Shown here: piece by piece, positions 18,838 to 32,000 of the stretch
How the letters are laid out: every line of letters begins with the position of its first letter
Position numbering within the stretch: the first letter of the stretch is position 1
From: Phorcus lineatus
Lineage: Eukaryota; Mollusca; Gastropoda; Trochida; Trochidae
Reading direction: 5' to 3'
NCBI GenBank assembly: GCA_921293015.1
Contig: OV121084.1
Location: 25,110,946 to 25,174,945 of the forward strand
Length of the DNA stretch: 64,000 bases
Program-made: the position numbers and the translations under genes
The notes under the pieces: model-generated
What the model was told of the DNA's origin: nothing
What the model saw: only the letters and a program-made list of their open reading frames with translations
The model's database searches: none

Positions 18838-18950
18838 GGTATACATAATTAAAATGAACATAAATTCAATGTTCGATTTCATCCCTAATTATAACAATCA
18901 TTGTCGAAAGATTTTGACAATGAACTTAGACACATGCACGCCATGATTGT
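18838..18950 (-). other. Candidate GPATCH2 5' UTR exon
   Basis: On the minus strand a clean donor (TACC then GTAAGT) ends this segment at 18838, just downstream of the divergent promoter. A frame opened by its first ATG stops before the donor, so it would be untranslated and spliced to the acceptor at 18002. No transcript evidence is available. Confidence 0.4.
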
Positions 18951-18954
18951 TTTG

Positions 18955-19066
18955 GTAGAAAATCTCGCGAGAAGTATTATGATCACGTGACGATGTGAGA
19001 ATCACGTGATCGTCATCGTTTGTTTATATTCATCACTCGCACTCGCGATCGCAACAAGAAAGGAAC
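18955..19066. promoter_or_regulatory. Divergent promoter: TCTCGCGAGA and two TCACGTGA sites
   Basis: TCTCGCGAGA (18963-18972) is the palindromic element found in many animal bidirectional CpG promoters and bound by BANP in mammals. TCACGTGA occurs at 18983-18990 and 19002-19009, the second within ATCACGTGAT. These are palindromic E-boxes of the USF/MITF/TFE type. The block lies between GPATCH2 (-) and the gene starting at 19067 (+), with no TATA box seen. Factor binding is an inference from the motifs. Confidence 0.7.
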
Positions 19067-22000
19067 ATGGATCCAGCTAACTTCGCCAAGAACTGCTTCA
19101 CATACAGCAAACAGAGGTAAGAGAAATCATTTTTATTAGACCAATTAACTATACCCTCAGACGTATAACTATTACTGTGTTGATTTTGCTCATCAGTCAA
19201 AAACACTGACTGTTGCTAGTGGCAACTATAAATGCCAACTTTAAATAACCATTTTGATAGCCAATAATTACTAAAATCTGAAAACGACCTAATGCATTCT
19301 TTTCGTTTCTTTAATATTTTTACTTGAATATAAATAAAGTAATCTCGAAATGATTTGCATTTGATTCGAAGTTATCACTCATTTCATGGTACTTGACCCC
19401 AGCCTTCTAAGTAAGTGCTTATCACTTGTATAAGCTGAGTGCATTTTAGGCCTATATATTGCTGTTCTCTTGTCTATAATGGGGGTTTATGAAAAAAAAA
19501 GTTTCAGTAATTTTGCAACTTTTGATTTTCAGAGGCCATTTATTATGGCTAAGGTTAATAAAAGTGTCTGTCTGTGTTAATTTTGCAAGTAAGGGTTTAT
19601 ATGAACGAACATATTCTGCATAATCAAGGTAAGACTCCTTCTATCCCAACAGAGGTTATTTCTATTCATTTATGACTGAGCTATTTCTGTGGGGAGAGAT
19701 ACGTACGTCTACCGTATTTCCTCGAATAGACGCCCCCGGCGTCTATTTTTTCAGACCCCTTTTACCCCTGGCGTGTATTCGAGACCCGGCGTCTAATCGA
19801 GGCCGGCCTCTATTCATTTTATTGTAGGAACTTTCGTCCAGAGGGAGAATACATTATTTGCATTCAACTACGGGAGCATTAATGAATCAACTTATGACCC
19901 GGCGTGTATTCGAGACCCGGCGTCTATTCGAGACCCGGCGTGTATTTACTTAAAACAGCCATACCCCCGGCCTCTATTCGAGACCCGGCGTCTATTCGAG
20001 GAAATACGGTATTTGAATCCCCAGAGCTCAATCCAATGATATTATATGCTAGCTGTAGCAGGGTCAAAAAGGGACAGTTCGTGTAATTTAAACAGTCAAG
20101 TTTATTAATAGTTTCAGGACGATGTTTTTAAAGGATTTTATCTTAGAGACTTTCCGTTTCCATGGTTACCATTTGCCTAGTTCGATGAGGCTTTATTATG
20201 GTAACGAAAATCAACATTTAAAAATCCAAATGAAGGTTTCTGTAGTTGATGATATCATAAACAAATTTTGCCTTTCATGATTTCAGAAAGAATTTATCAC
20301 GGTTCGTCACTGCTTTTTAAAATGATGTTTTCTATTTGATTTCCATGATACCTATGTTTGGTTTTGGCTTATTTGCCGTGACTTCATTGGCAAGGGTCCG
20401 ATTGTGTATCCCTGTAATTTTCAAAACGACAAATGAAATGAAATTACTATATCCCACATCCGGCAATTAATTTTGAAAACTGTTTTATTCCTAGTAATTG
20501 TTTACAGCGGTTTGCAGATATTTACAACAGTATTCTACAGTCCCAGACTGTTAGCTTTTTTAAGGCTAGCTTGCATTTCATGACATGATTTGGATTTCGG
20601 GAAAGTTAGACAAGGATAGCCCTCAGTTCGTTTTTATTTTCAATCTAACCTCAATATTTTAGTCTATGATAAAAGCATCAAAGGTCAAAGGTATGTTAGC
20701 GGTGAAGAATATTGAGTTGCTACTATTGCTTGTAGTGATGACTTCGTAATTTTGATTTTTTAAAAAAATTGTTTACCTGAGCTTTTGCCAAAACACCATG
20801 TGAATAAACTTCTTCTGTCCAGTCATAATCAACCTTGAGAGTACCTATAACGAAAGTTCTTTGTTTGGTAAATTGTTTTTCAAATTGTATTCCTCGGTAT
20901 CGGATTTGTTAAATATTAACCATTTAAAATACAGTGTAATCAGTAAAGTAATGATAAGGCGAGGATATTTTCCTTCTTGATATCCGTTTGAAACGAGGCA
21001 TATATGGTCACTGAGTACTCAACAGTCCATAAGACAGCTGGACTCGACGGTCGAGCGCGCATTTCTTGGCTGACCTTCTATTACATTTTGCTCAACATGC
21101 AGTTGATGCGACTGTCGTATCAAAGGACGCCGTATTTTTCATGCTGTCACTGAATAATGCCATCTCGTAGATCAGGAATACATATTCTAATAGCTGAATA
21201 TAAGCACTTAAAGGAGACTTTAAAGGGTTTTTTTAGCACGTTTTATTACGTAAATAAAACATCTCACAAGACGGAGAAGAAATGTTAAACAAAAACCTTA
21301 ATCTATTTCCCTACTTTGAAATAATAAAGATGTTTACACTAAAGCGGCAGACAGCAGTTTGGTTTTTCATGGGTGACACAGTTTTCTACTATAACTGCAT
21401 TATTATTTTATGGGATGTTTGACCCTCTGAAGTGACGAGATATCGTAGTTTATGCGGATTTAATGCAACTTTTTAGTCGATACTTCCGGTCTTTTAGAAT
21501 TATCTTTATAACCTGAATATGTACATATTTGTTAAATAACGTACGAGGTAGATTGCCTGAGTGCGGATAGTTAGTAATATCGAGAGATGTGCATTATCTG
21601 TGCATTCGGTTTATATTGGAAATATTGGTGTGCACTAGTGCCTTCAATTAAAAGCCAGGATTCTATCTATTTTTAAACTGTATACACAATAGGCATCATT
21701 TCGAGTCAGGCGTCTTTTTCGTATTAAGGTTTTTGGAAGTTTAAAAGGAAGGAAAGATCAATTGAGAATTAAAAAAGTCATTTTACCCTGCGTTTGAATG
21801 AGGCAGGCGTGTATTTTCCCCCCAGAAAGCTCTCTGAAAGGACATGCTTATATTCAAGGCAGACGACTAATTAAGGATTTGTGGTGTGAGACTTTCTGAA
21901 TGACTCAAAGTTAACCTGTTTCTCAAATCACACCGAGATACCCTACGTGACATGGTTGACGTTTAACTTGCATGGTATGTTAATTTTAGGGTCCCAGACT

Positions 22001-22921
22001 TCTCTCGGCTTCACCCAATGGTCCCTCGGCTCTACACGCAGGAGTGGAAAACCGACATGCGCAGTAGGGAGCTTCTCGTAAAGGTAAGTTAGAATGGTTA
22101 AATGTTCCTGCATATGAAACTGAGAAAATTGTCAAAAGTAACTTCTTGTTTTAGGAAATCTATCTCTTATATGGACATTATCTGTAAATGCCTTTGCGTC
22201 AATTTTGGCCTAAAATTAGCGAATATTCTTTCCATATATAAATTTCCCTCAATTTCTATCTATATTTCAATGCCTACATGAATTATGTAATGATGACCTC
22301 AGTATTTTCAAAACTCAACTATTACAGGAATAGTTCAAATGAACAGGTGAAGATTTCAACCAAATGCTATTTTATCATTGTGACTTTACTTTTTTGTTCC
22401 TTTTGGAATGTGTCCATCGATATTTTCTTCATTCCACAAGCGTTACTTTTCCCCCATTTTTCAATTCTTCAGTCAAAATGAAAATATTGTAAAATGTTGA
22501 AATTACCGTTCAGAGAATTTTACAACTTAAACAGACATAATAAGTGGCTGTTATGAAACTGAACAATAAAGCCGTGTATATTTTACGAGAGCTTCACGTG
22601 GTTATATATGACCTACAAAGAGTAAAAAATGAAGACATGAAGACATCTATATAATGTCAGCAAAACGCAAAGTGTACCAACGAATTATTTTATGTCTTTC
22701 AGAACGCTGAGCTTGGCGGCGTACCTCACTTTGAGCATGACGAAAAGTTGTTCCAAGAGAAACGAGAACAGATGGCGTACAACGTGGAGGTACGGAATCG
22801 AGTGGAGACCAAATGCCCTATGCCAGACAGGGCCTCACTAATCCGACCAAACTTCCACCACGAGGCCTCCAGACATCAGTCATCGCTCATGTACAGGACA
22901 GACAACAAGGACCTCGCTTGA
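19067..22921 (+). CDS. Small protein of unknown function, 120 aa
   Basis: Three exons with good splice sites join in phase: 19067-19116, 21990-22083 and 22703-22921 (stop TGA). The protein begins MDPANFAKNCFTYSKQR and continues VPDFSRLHPMVPRLYTQEWK, then NAELGGVPHFEHDEKLFQEK. It ends RASLIRPNFHHEASRHQ..MYRTDNKDLA. It is hydrophilic, with no signal peptide or membrane segment, and has short basic and acidic stretches. I do not recognise the family. The size and style recall small ciliary or sperm microtubule proteins, but that is only an impression. It shares a head-to-head promoter with GPATCH2. The start has an AACATGG context and is the first ATG after the promoter. Confidence 0.8.
19712..20009. 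mobile_element. MITE with TA target site, copy 1
   Basis: Both ends carry CCGTATTTCCTCGAATAGAC in inverted orientation, flanked by TA on each side. The 298-bp interior is built of repeated ATTCGAGACCCGGCGT units of about 17 bp. No protein is encoded. The TA flanks fit a Tc1/mariner-type non-autonomous element. It sits in intron 1 of the 120-aa gene. A second copy lies at 46765-46998. Confidence 0.85.
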
Positions 22922-24290
22922 TTCGAATGGTCTTCATTTGAGCCAGTGACTTATGACAGTCATTTGTTCGAACCCAGTTTATTCCAAATCAACATCACAG
23001 TATTATGTGTTTTCACTTTCAATTTCATGAATTCAAATGATTTCATATGGTTTAAAAGACATTTAAAATCTTATTATGAACTTGATTTTGGGGGGTAAGA
23101 TTGAACTTTAGGCCTACCAGTGAATTGTTTTTGTTTCATGATATTTACAATATTTTGATTATTGTGTGTTTTACAAGTGTTTTATTCAGCTTTAACGGCA
23201 AAACAGTATAATTACATTTACAATCATGGTTTGATTAGCATGTCAATGTACCAGAAAGTATTCTATCATTCTTGCAATCGAATGTTATTTCAGTATTAAT
23301 TTTCAATATTATATTTACAATCGTATATTCCAGAGTCAAAATCATGTTAAGCATTTCAAGCTGTCTCTATTTACTATTTGTGCCATTGCTGATGTATACG
23401 ATTGGCATGTATCAACTTGATGTGGCCCGTAAGCCAGGCGTTTTATTTTCACAGCTTGCCATTTCGTTCTCTGTAAGTCTAAAAATATAGATATAATAAA
23501 TTACCTAGACTTTGTTTGGGTCACACAAAAGACCTTTATTAGGCGTAGAATTTTAGTTTGAATATTTCAAATATAGAGATTCCGATTTTGCAAAACCATC
23601 TTGAACCAGGAATCCACAATAATGTTTTCATTTGCGTGAAGGTATGCTGCCAAAATGGTTTCTGTGGTACCAAATTCTCCGATTTGAGAATCACTGAACG
23701 GTTCACTAAGCATTTTCTCAAATGAACCCATCATAAGAAAAGGTGATCTACGGAGTGAAGCGACAGTCTTCATCTTGGACCTTTGAGACAAACTTTTACA
23801 TACATATATTATTACGTGTAATTAGTAATGGTAATCTGTGTTTATTATAGATTATCTATATTCATAAATAACTTTCACAAATATTTTATTTCTGAAGTAC
23901 TGTAAGGAAAACGTTTATGTTGCAGCGGTTTACACTAAACTGGCTACAATGCATTATATTCTATTACATTTTATTTTTTGTTTGATGCGTCTTTGTTGTG
24001 TGTGTGTTGTTTTAGCAGCTTTATGCTTGCAGATTATGTTTTTACATGTTTGTTATTAAACATTCGACATTGGTCGTGTGCTTTTCTTTGCTACCCTCAC
24101 CATGACTGGAGGTTATGGAACAAGAATCGGACTGTCAAATAACAAGTTTTACACAAACATTTCCCAGTTTCTTTCGTGGTAATCGAAATATCACAGGTTC
24201 TCTAACCAGTGCATCAACAACCGTTTATATAAGCACCAGCCTCAACTGATCACTAGCGCCGTATACATGTAAATGCAACAACCTGTTGCT
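22922..24290. other. 3' UTR and intergenic stretch
   Basis: AT-rich sequence after the 120-aa gene. A minus-strand open frame of 74 codons (23791-23567) has no recognisable family or splice partners. I see no RNA gene here. Confidence 0.5.
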
Positions 24291-24292
24291 AG

Positions 24293-24420
24293 TATCAAGG
24301 TTTCACCGCAATGCATAGCCACAATGTTGTTGCGGGCTTTCTCCCTGCAATAATACTAACCGCGATATAAGTGAAATACTCTTGAAAGCGGCGTTAAACA
24401 CCATATCACCTCACCTCACC
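24293..24420 (+). mobile_element. Truncated SINE copy
   Basis: It contains TTTCACCGCAATGCATAGCC, CTTTCTCCCTGCAATAATAC and CTTGAAAGCGGCGTTAAACA, followed by a CACCTCACCTCACC tail. This is the 3' domain of the element at 12467-12779, without its tRNA-like head. Confidence 0.88.
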
Positions 24421-24578
24421 TCTGAAGGGTGTCTCTCTCTATCTGTTTTAACTCTTCTCACAATGTTCGTTTTACAGGTAGATCATTTGGACATTTTTTT
24501 GACAGGATCTGTCACAGCTTTCTCACCAACTTATAATATCGACAACACGGCATCAAAGGTAATATAAAGACCGAGACC

Positions 24579-24726
24579 TTCCTTGCCAATAAATCTCAAG
24601 CCGTACTTTTCAGCGAAGAAACATATGATCCCAATGAATGTAGAGTCAGGCGTACCCCAAGGATCGGTACTTGGTCCAAGCTTATTTTACTTCATCAACG
24701 ACATACCACAATACACGCAATCATGA
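24579..24726 (+). mobile_element. LINE reverse transcriptase fragment
   Basis: One frame reads FLANKSQAVLFSEETYDPNE and an adjacent frame reads SGVPQGSVLGPSLFYFINDI. Together these are the thumb-side and SGVPQGS..LGP motifs of a Jockey/CR1-type reverse transcriptase. A frameshift lies near 24650 and a TGA follows at 24724. It is a short dead remnant just after a SINE fragment. Confidence 0.8.
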
Positions 24727-25904
24727 GTAATGTGTTTTGGCTCATTAATAAGAAACTGTGAAGGATCGTATTAATGCTAACTCAGATAGTTAGTTTAAGA
24801 ACTAGACCTTGCGTATCTTCAAATGGCAAAAACAATCAATGTGTTGATAGTGGCTATCATTCTCTCCTAACAAAGGTAGCTCAAATTATATCCTCCTTTG
24901 CTATTAACCTCTGTTTTAATTTGAGCACTTTCTGAAGTTCTGTCAGATTACATTTTAACGGCAAAGAATTGCATTGCAAATCATCTACCGAATTTCAGCC
25001 AATGAAAATACTCCTTGCATGGAAAGCTTGCTTTTTGGTGGCAAGGTCTTTGACATAATTCAGTTGCCGTACTGTAAACGTGACCGTGCTTTGTCAAAAA
25101 CACCCTTGAGAGCAGATCACAGTGGAACAGATTCTAGTTTTACCGAGGAACACCGTATGCGTTTTTATAACGAACTTTTCCACCCTCCAATCAGACGTCT
25201 CCATTCTTGTCCAGAAAGTGCTCGAATTCTAACAGCCGTTGGCTGCGGAGGATACGACTTGAGCTACTTCTGTTGGGAGAGAAAGGGTAGCCATTGTATG
25301 ACAGAAACAGTTGTCTGTGGTTTTGTAGATATAATTTATTAACGTTTCACTCCAGTCTAAATTTTAGCGAAGAATTTTCTTTGTCATAATCCCAATATCC
25401 AATCTCTTTAATCCCATGGTCATGTGCCATTCTCAATCTGATTAAAGCCTTGCTGCATCACCTCGACCTTTTTACTTTGATTCCAACTCATCTTCATAGT
25501 CCTATCGGAAATCTATAAACCATTCCCACGCGACCTCTGCTATGAAGGAGCAGTTTCTGGGCTAGATTTCAGTCTTTAAAATAAGCTAGCAGGCCAAATT
25601 CGTAGCAATTTAAAGGCAAAATCACAGCAAATTCTCAATTCTCACCAGTTAACGTTACCATTTGAAAAAAATCGCCTATATTTTATGCAATTATTGTATG
25701 GTGTCATAGTCTCAAAAGTCATGTATAAACATATGTTCAGTATGAGACATTATAGAGAACATTAATTTGGGGGCCTAATATTCAGCTTTACAAGTAAACG
25801 CCCTACTCGACTAGCTAGCTAAGACTTATCCGACAAAGAAATGCTTTAAATCCCACTGAGAAAGAGTGCATTATAAATGTATGTTGTCACATATGACTGC
25901 ACAA
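24727..25904. other. Intergenic stretch
   Basis: A plus-strand open frame of 122 codons (24974-25342) is Cys-containing but matches nothing I know and lacks splice context. The rest appears empty. TMX1 promoter sequence probably begins toward the 3' end. Confidence 0.45.
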
Positions 25905-26064
25905 AGTAAATACAAGAAATCGCTCAACCAAACCAGGAGGAGCCTGTGACTTAACGCCACATCGCCAAATCGAATGCGCAAGCGCAAAGTGTCCCAGGCG
26001 GGCGGAACAAATTTTCAGGGGAGGCAACTTTTGATGAACACCTGTCGCCTCAGAAGTCGGCATC

Positions 26065-29000
26065 ATGGAAGGAACGAAAGCGTTGTTGATTGTGTCGCTG
26101 TGTTTATGGAGTTGTGTTCATGGCAGAGAATCGGATAAACCTGTTGAATTGACAGAGGACAACTGGACGGAAATGCTTGAAGGAGAATGGATGGTTGAGT
26201 TGTAAGTTTGAACAGGAAGTTCATGAACGGCGTTCAGGGAGATGTGTCAAGTGTCTCCTAATTTCGTTATATGATAAGAGATGGTTGACACGTAGCTTTG
26301 ATTTAAGAAAATGCATTCTTTTTTTGATTGAGTAGGATGAGTAACTGACTCATTCATCATGTTCATTTCTTGGCCAGAAATGTTCATGAATTTCATTTAT
26401 GACCAATTTTATAACCACAAGTCAACACAAGAATTTAAAATGCAGAGGTGCATTAACTTCAACTGGCAACTCTCATGTATTCAGTTTAATTTTCACTTTG
26501 ACATAAATAACATAACAACAATTTTATCAACAAGTATTTGTGAAAATGTTCAACTTCTGGTTGTCGGGTGGTCTACAGAGATTTATTTATCCAGACCTAC
26601 AACTGCAGCTAAATCTGATGAAAACCAGGTCTTGAAATATCCCAGGACACTGACTTACAAAATGATTATTCTTGCCTGAAATAACACCGAAAAGTCAACA
26701 ACTTGCCTCATAAAATTTTCATTTTAGTACTTCAGTGGCCTGATGTTTTGACACAGTTCTTTGACTTACTAGTAAAGACAACTGTTACTACAAAGTTTTG
26801 TTCAACCCATGGTTCATGATAGTCAAATAGTAGACCAAAAGTAAAATTTAAATTTTGTACTGTCTTAAATTAGCCTGCCATGGAGAAAGGCACATCTTAC
26901 GCCTTGCAGGGGATGTTGGCTAAAACACTTATTGTCATAATGTCTAACTATTCTGACACTTAAAAAAGGTCTTTTTGTCAATACAACCAAAGTACTTTAA
27001 ATAATAATTGTTCCTTAGAAGCTCTCAACTTTTAAGATTTGTTTTTCAGCATGGCGCCTTGGTGTCCGGCCTGTCGATCGTTCAAGGAAACTTGGGAGAC
27101 TTTTGCCAAGTGGGGCAAGGATCTGGATGTAGGTGTGGGAGTTGTAGACGTTACCGATAATCCAGGTATGCTCTCCCCTGATGTTAAAGGGCCATTGAGT
27201 ATGTTAGTGTTTCTAATACAACATTTTTTCAAAAACGCCTAAAAATTATATCAATTGGTAGATAATTGTTTCAGCTACAACATGATATGTGACAAATAGT
27301 ATATGTACAAAGACAAGTCAGTGTAATTATATTTCACCGTGTGCGTGTGCTACTGAATTATGATGTCATTACGCGGATTTTCCTTTCCTGTGTACTACGT
27401 AGCTTGGGTTTTAGTGATGAGAAATAAACAAATACAATTTCTTTTTTCAAAATATTATAAACACTTGAAATTCGTGAAAAGAAATAACCATAATTTTGTT
27501 TACACAAAAAGATGACAAAAACTTGCAAAACAAAAAAGGATGATGTTGTTAATTTAATATTAAACACATATTCACAGTACATATGCAAATTAAAAAGATC
27601 CTTGTTCCGTCGAAGACTGAGAAATTATAATAAATTCAGTTGTTAAAAGATGGATATATGCTAATTACCTCGCCTTGCTCTATGGAAATCAAAAAGTTTT
27701 TAAGAGTTACTTCGCTATCACCTTGATCATGATGTATGTAAATGAAAACAACGAACAATGGGCGCGCTCAATATGAATAGTCAAGTAACCTGCCCATGCT
27801 AAAATGAATCAAACTCAAAGTAAAGCCAGTTTGACTTTAAAATAAATCAAATATTTGTCTCCCTTCTGGTCTATCCTCGTTTTAACTGTTTCCTGCTTCT
27901 CTTTTACGCCCCCACATGGTTATCTTTGTTTAAAGGATGGGAGCCAACTACGACCACAATGCTTTGCGCAAAAAAATAATAAAGTCGATCTATTTATAGA
28001 CACGGGAACCACCATTACTAATTAGTTAGATTTCTCGGCTTATTTGGGGTAGAAACAATTGGCGAAAAATTATGTAAAAATCTTTCAACGAGATGGATTT
28101 TTGGCACTATTTTCTAATTTGTATCAACATACTTTGTGGTCCTTTAAGGAGAAATATTGATTACCTTTATTAGCAGAAGTTGAAATCCAGGTTATATTTT
28201 TTGTGAATTTATGCTATTCATGTTCATTAATACTAAAAAAAAGTTCAACTCAAGTGCTTTGAATTAACAGTATTCTTCCTGCATTTATATCATAAGTACT
28301 GAAATTTCCTTGCTGTTGGTTTCCAAAATGTGAGTTCCTATCGTGCCATCTTGTTAACCATCTATCACACTTGCTTGAACAATATATACTCTTTAATTTG
28401 TATTCTGTATTAATCCACTGCAGAAATAGGATGTTAGTCAGTGTTTGATCTAGCTAATAATTTGATGACTGCCGTGATGGGCACTGTTCAATTAGGATTG
28501 GAATATATTAGCCATTTTGTGCATATTTACATTTTTCTTTGCCATTTGACCTTTTTTCAAAAAACTATACTATTTATTTTCTCTAACAAAATGCCCAGTA
28601 TTATTCAAAGTTATAATACACTTGTCCAGTATTCCATTGCCAATGGAAAGGATCCTTTGTTGTAAGAAGAAGGTACTGCAGAACTGAAGGGCCAGTTAAA
28701 ATTTAAAAAAGGACATGATTTTGTTGTATATTGCTAGATGGAAATGTTTTTTGACTTAGTTTCACAAATAAATTTGTCATAAGTGCTACTCTTCTGATTA
28801 TGATAACAAGGACACTTTAAGCTGTAGTGACAAATTGACATCAAGTTTGTTCAATCCTCACAGGAGTATAACAGATACAAGGTAGAAACTGATTCAATGT
28901 GTGATCTGTTGCAGGTTTGAGTGGTCGCTTCTTTGTAACAGCTCTACCCTCCATCTACTAGTGAGTGGTGTATTTTTCGCTGATTACCTGTTGCAGCAAA

Positions 29001-32000
29001 TAGATAGCTTGCCGATGACCAGTGGTCAAAATAGTACCAGTACCTGTCAATGTTTGGATTGTTTGTGCCAATCTATATTTTGTATTACTAATTAACTACC
29101 AATTGAATGGCACTTATACATTACTTGTGACCTAGACCATATGATTTGTCACCTGGGCCAATATATGAAAACTGGGCCAGTACAGGAAACGCAGAGCCAA
29201 TATATGACAAACTTGGCCATCATCAGTTATAACAGTTCAACAATCTCATTGATAATTTTGATTTGATGAAAATGACCTCTTTTTGTGCAGGTAAGATACA
29301 ACAAAGTTATTTGATAAAATCATTAATGTCTTGATCCTTTTCATTGCCTGTATAAGAAAGTATCATTGATTAACTTTCAGTGTGCGTGATGGCATATTCC
29401 GCCAGTACCATGGTTCTAGAAAAGAGACGGATCTTGTGAGCTTTATTGACGAGAAGAGATGGCAAGACATCGAGCCTGTGTCCTGGTGGTTTACTCCTAA
29501 CTCTATACAGTATGTTTGTAAAAAATAAAAATGACATTTCATTACTTCTCCTCCAACCATAAAATGCATGCTGCACTTCAGATTGGATGGGGGGAGGGGG
29601 GTTGTCAAGATTAAATGCACTGAATTTCATCCCCTCTGTACAAGCAGTGTTGTTCCCAGGTGATTCACTGAGGAGGTAGTTTTGTTTTTTTCTGGGACCC
29701 TTTGCAAAATGGTAGAAATTCACCAAGTTTTGAGCGGCACTAAGCCAAAATGGTGGGCAGAATTCTAAAGAGGGAAACAACATTGTAAAATATGTCAACT
29801 TCCCACATTATTTTAACTTTGGGTTACAGTGATTCTTGTAAAGTCTGAAATGTCCTTGTTGATTAAATATTCATTCGTCTTATCAGTCCAGAAATGGTCA
29901 ATGAAGCATTGATATACTTTATGTGAAAGCGCAACCATGCTTCTTCTTCCCAGCCTTTTCTCCCCTCAAAGTAGAAGTCGTTTTATAAAAATATTTGATC
30001 GAAATCTGCATGTAGTTACCACTCGCAATTTTAGAAAATTCTTTCCTTTCTGGTTTTGATAAAATACTAATAAACCAAACCATGGATTGTGTTTTTGTTC
30101 AATACCTGTTGAAATGAATTTCTCTTTTTCATTAAGTAACTGGTTTTAATTTCATCACCTGTCCATAAATATAGAATATATTAAGCTGCAATGCATTTGA
30201 TAAAAATTACCCAAAACTCAACTATACCCTATCTTTTTAGGATGGCAACTGTGGGACTGTTTTTCAAAGCTGCAATGGTTATAAGGGTAAGAAGAGTTAA
30301 TGTAAAACACTCACACTTTTAGTATGTTGTTAATCTTAAAGCAACCAACACAAATTAAGAAAAAGTGTAACACATACTTGTAATGAAAAGAAAACACCTA
30401 TTTTATTGTGTTTGAGTAAATTATCATGTACTTTTTTTTTTTGTTTCTCTTGTATGATGTAGAAAACACTTATTTTATGGTGTTTGAGTAAATTATCATG
30501 TACTTTTAATTTTGTTTCTGTTGTATGATGTCTAGTATTTAATTTTTTTTATCGAACACAAATTTTATGTGTTGTATGATGTTAAATGATCATTTTAAAA
30601 AAAAGTTTTTGAAAACATGTTGCTTCTCGTACTGACAGAGGCTTTTTTTTTAAATGATTTTTTTAAGTCCTTCTACAACATGATGACCACAGAATATGGA
30701 ATACCAGAATGGGGCTGCTACTTGATCTTTGCTGTTCTCACTATAATCACTGGGCTTCTACTCGGCTTGGTGAGCATGAAGTGTTTATGGAATATACAGT
30801 CATCAACACAATTTGAGAGCTGAACTAAAAGAATGCCATGGGGGGTGCTCTTTACGAAAACGTGTGAACATTTTATAATAGATTTTTGTATATATTTTCT
30901 TCGATATGAAGCAGATATCAGTAAGTAAAGTTGATATCAATTCTTAAAATTTTTCGAAACAAGTCCCCAAGAAATTAAACTCAAACCCTCAGATTCTGGC
31001 AACAGATGGCAGCACTGACTGTACCAACAACGTACCCACTCAGCTAGAAAAACTTTATTTCCTGAATGTGACTTTATATCCTTCATTATGAAACATAATT
31101 TTATCAAAACTACTTGATGTTGGTATAAACCTGTTTCAAAGAATTTGATCATCCACATAAACTTGTCATTATTTCATAAGTTAACTTTTAAACTATGTTT
31201 TCCCTTGGATGATTAAGGAAAACTTTCATGTCAGTTGAACATTAAGAGAAATGAAGTACCTAATTAAACTTGTATTCCCTTTGTCAGATGATTGTTTGCT
31301 GTTGTGACATCATGTTTCCCCCTAAGTACCAGACCATCGAGATGCGACAACCCCCCCAGAGGGACGATTCTGGCAAGAGGGAGGACAAGGTATGCATGAA
31401 CGATTACAAACTTAAGCTTGAGTAATGGATCAAAATCTTAAAGGAGATGTGAGTTTGTATTAGGAAGAAACTACTTTTTAAACCTATTTACATCTTTTTC
31501 TCAATAATAAAGAGCACTAGAAAGCTGAAATCTTGGGTGAAGACCCCTTGTCATGGGAATTATAATTAGAGTGTTTTATTATATGGTCCCTAATAATCTT
31601 AAAATCTTGGTGCAAATAACTGATCTTATGTTCCAATAGGGACAACCTATTATATTTGGACCAATAACATTTTAGTCACGGGTACACCTGATTATAATGT
31701 TGATTGAGTCCGATTCCAAAATGGTTATTTCGATTGTAAGTGGCCCTTGGATTTGTTATTTAACTTGATGCAGGGTCTGATGCTCCAATGGAGACACATT
31801 TGCTCAGAAACTTTGACAACTAGGAATGTTAAATCGAGGGTACCGATAGCCTTGATGATGATGTAAATTTTAGGGGAATGAAATTAAAGATGTTGGTAGT
31901 CCTGAAGATATTCTTGATCAAGTTTGAAAACTGTTGCCAAAATAGTATTTCATACTGACTTATGGCCCTTAGCCGATAGCAGATTGTAGGAGTATGTGAG

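Noticed and set aside
18752-18946. Plus-strand 64-codon frame near the divergent promoter
   Set aside because: It is antisense to a likely GPATCH2 5' UTR exon and has no coding character.
23567-23791. Minus-strand frames of 60-74 codons as a gene fragment
   Set aside because: Two overlapping frames are open at once, neither resembles a known family, and there are no convincing splice sites.
24974-25342. 122-codon plus-strand open frame as a gene
   Set aside because: No recognisable motif, no clear promoter or splice context, and it follows directly after LINE and SINE debris.
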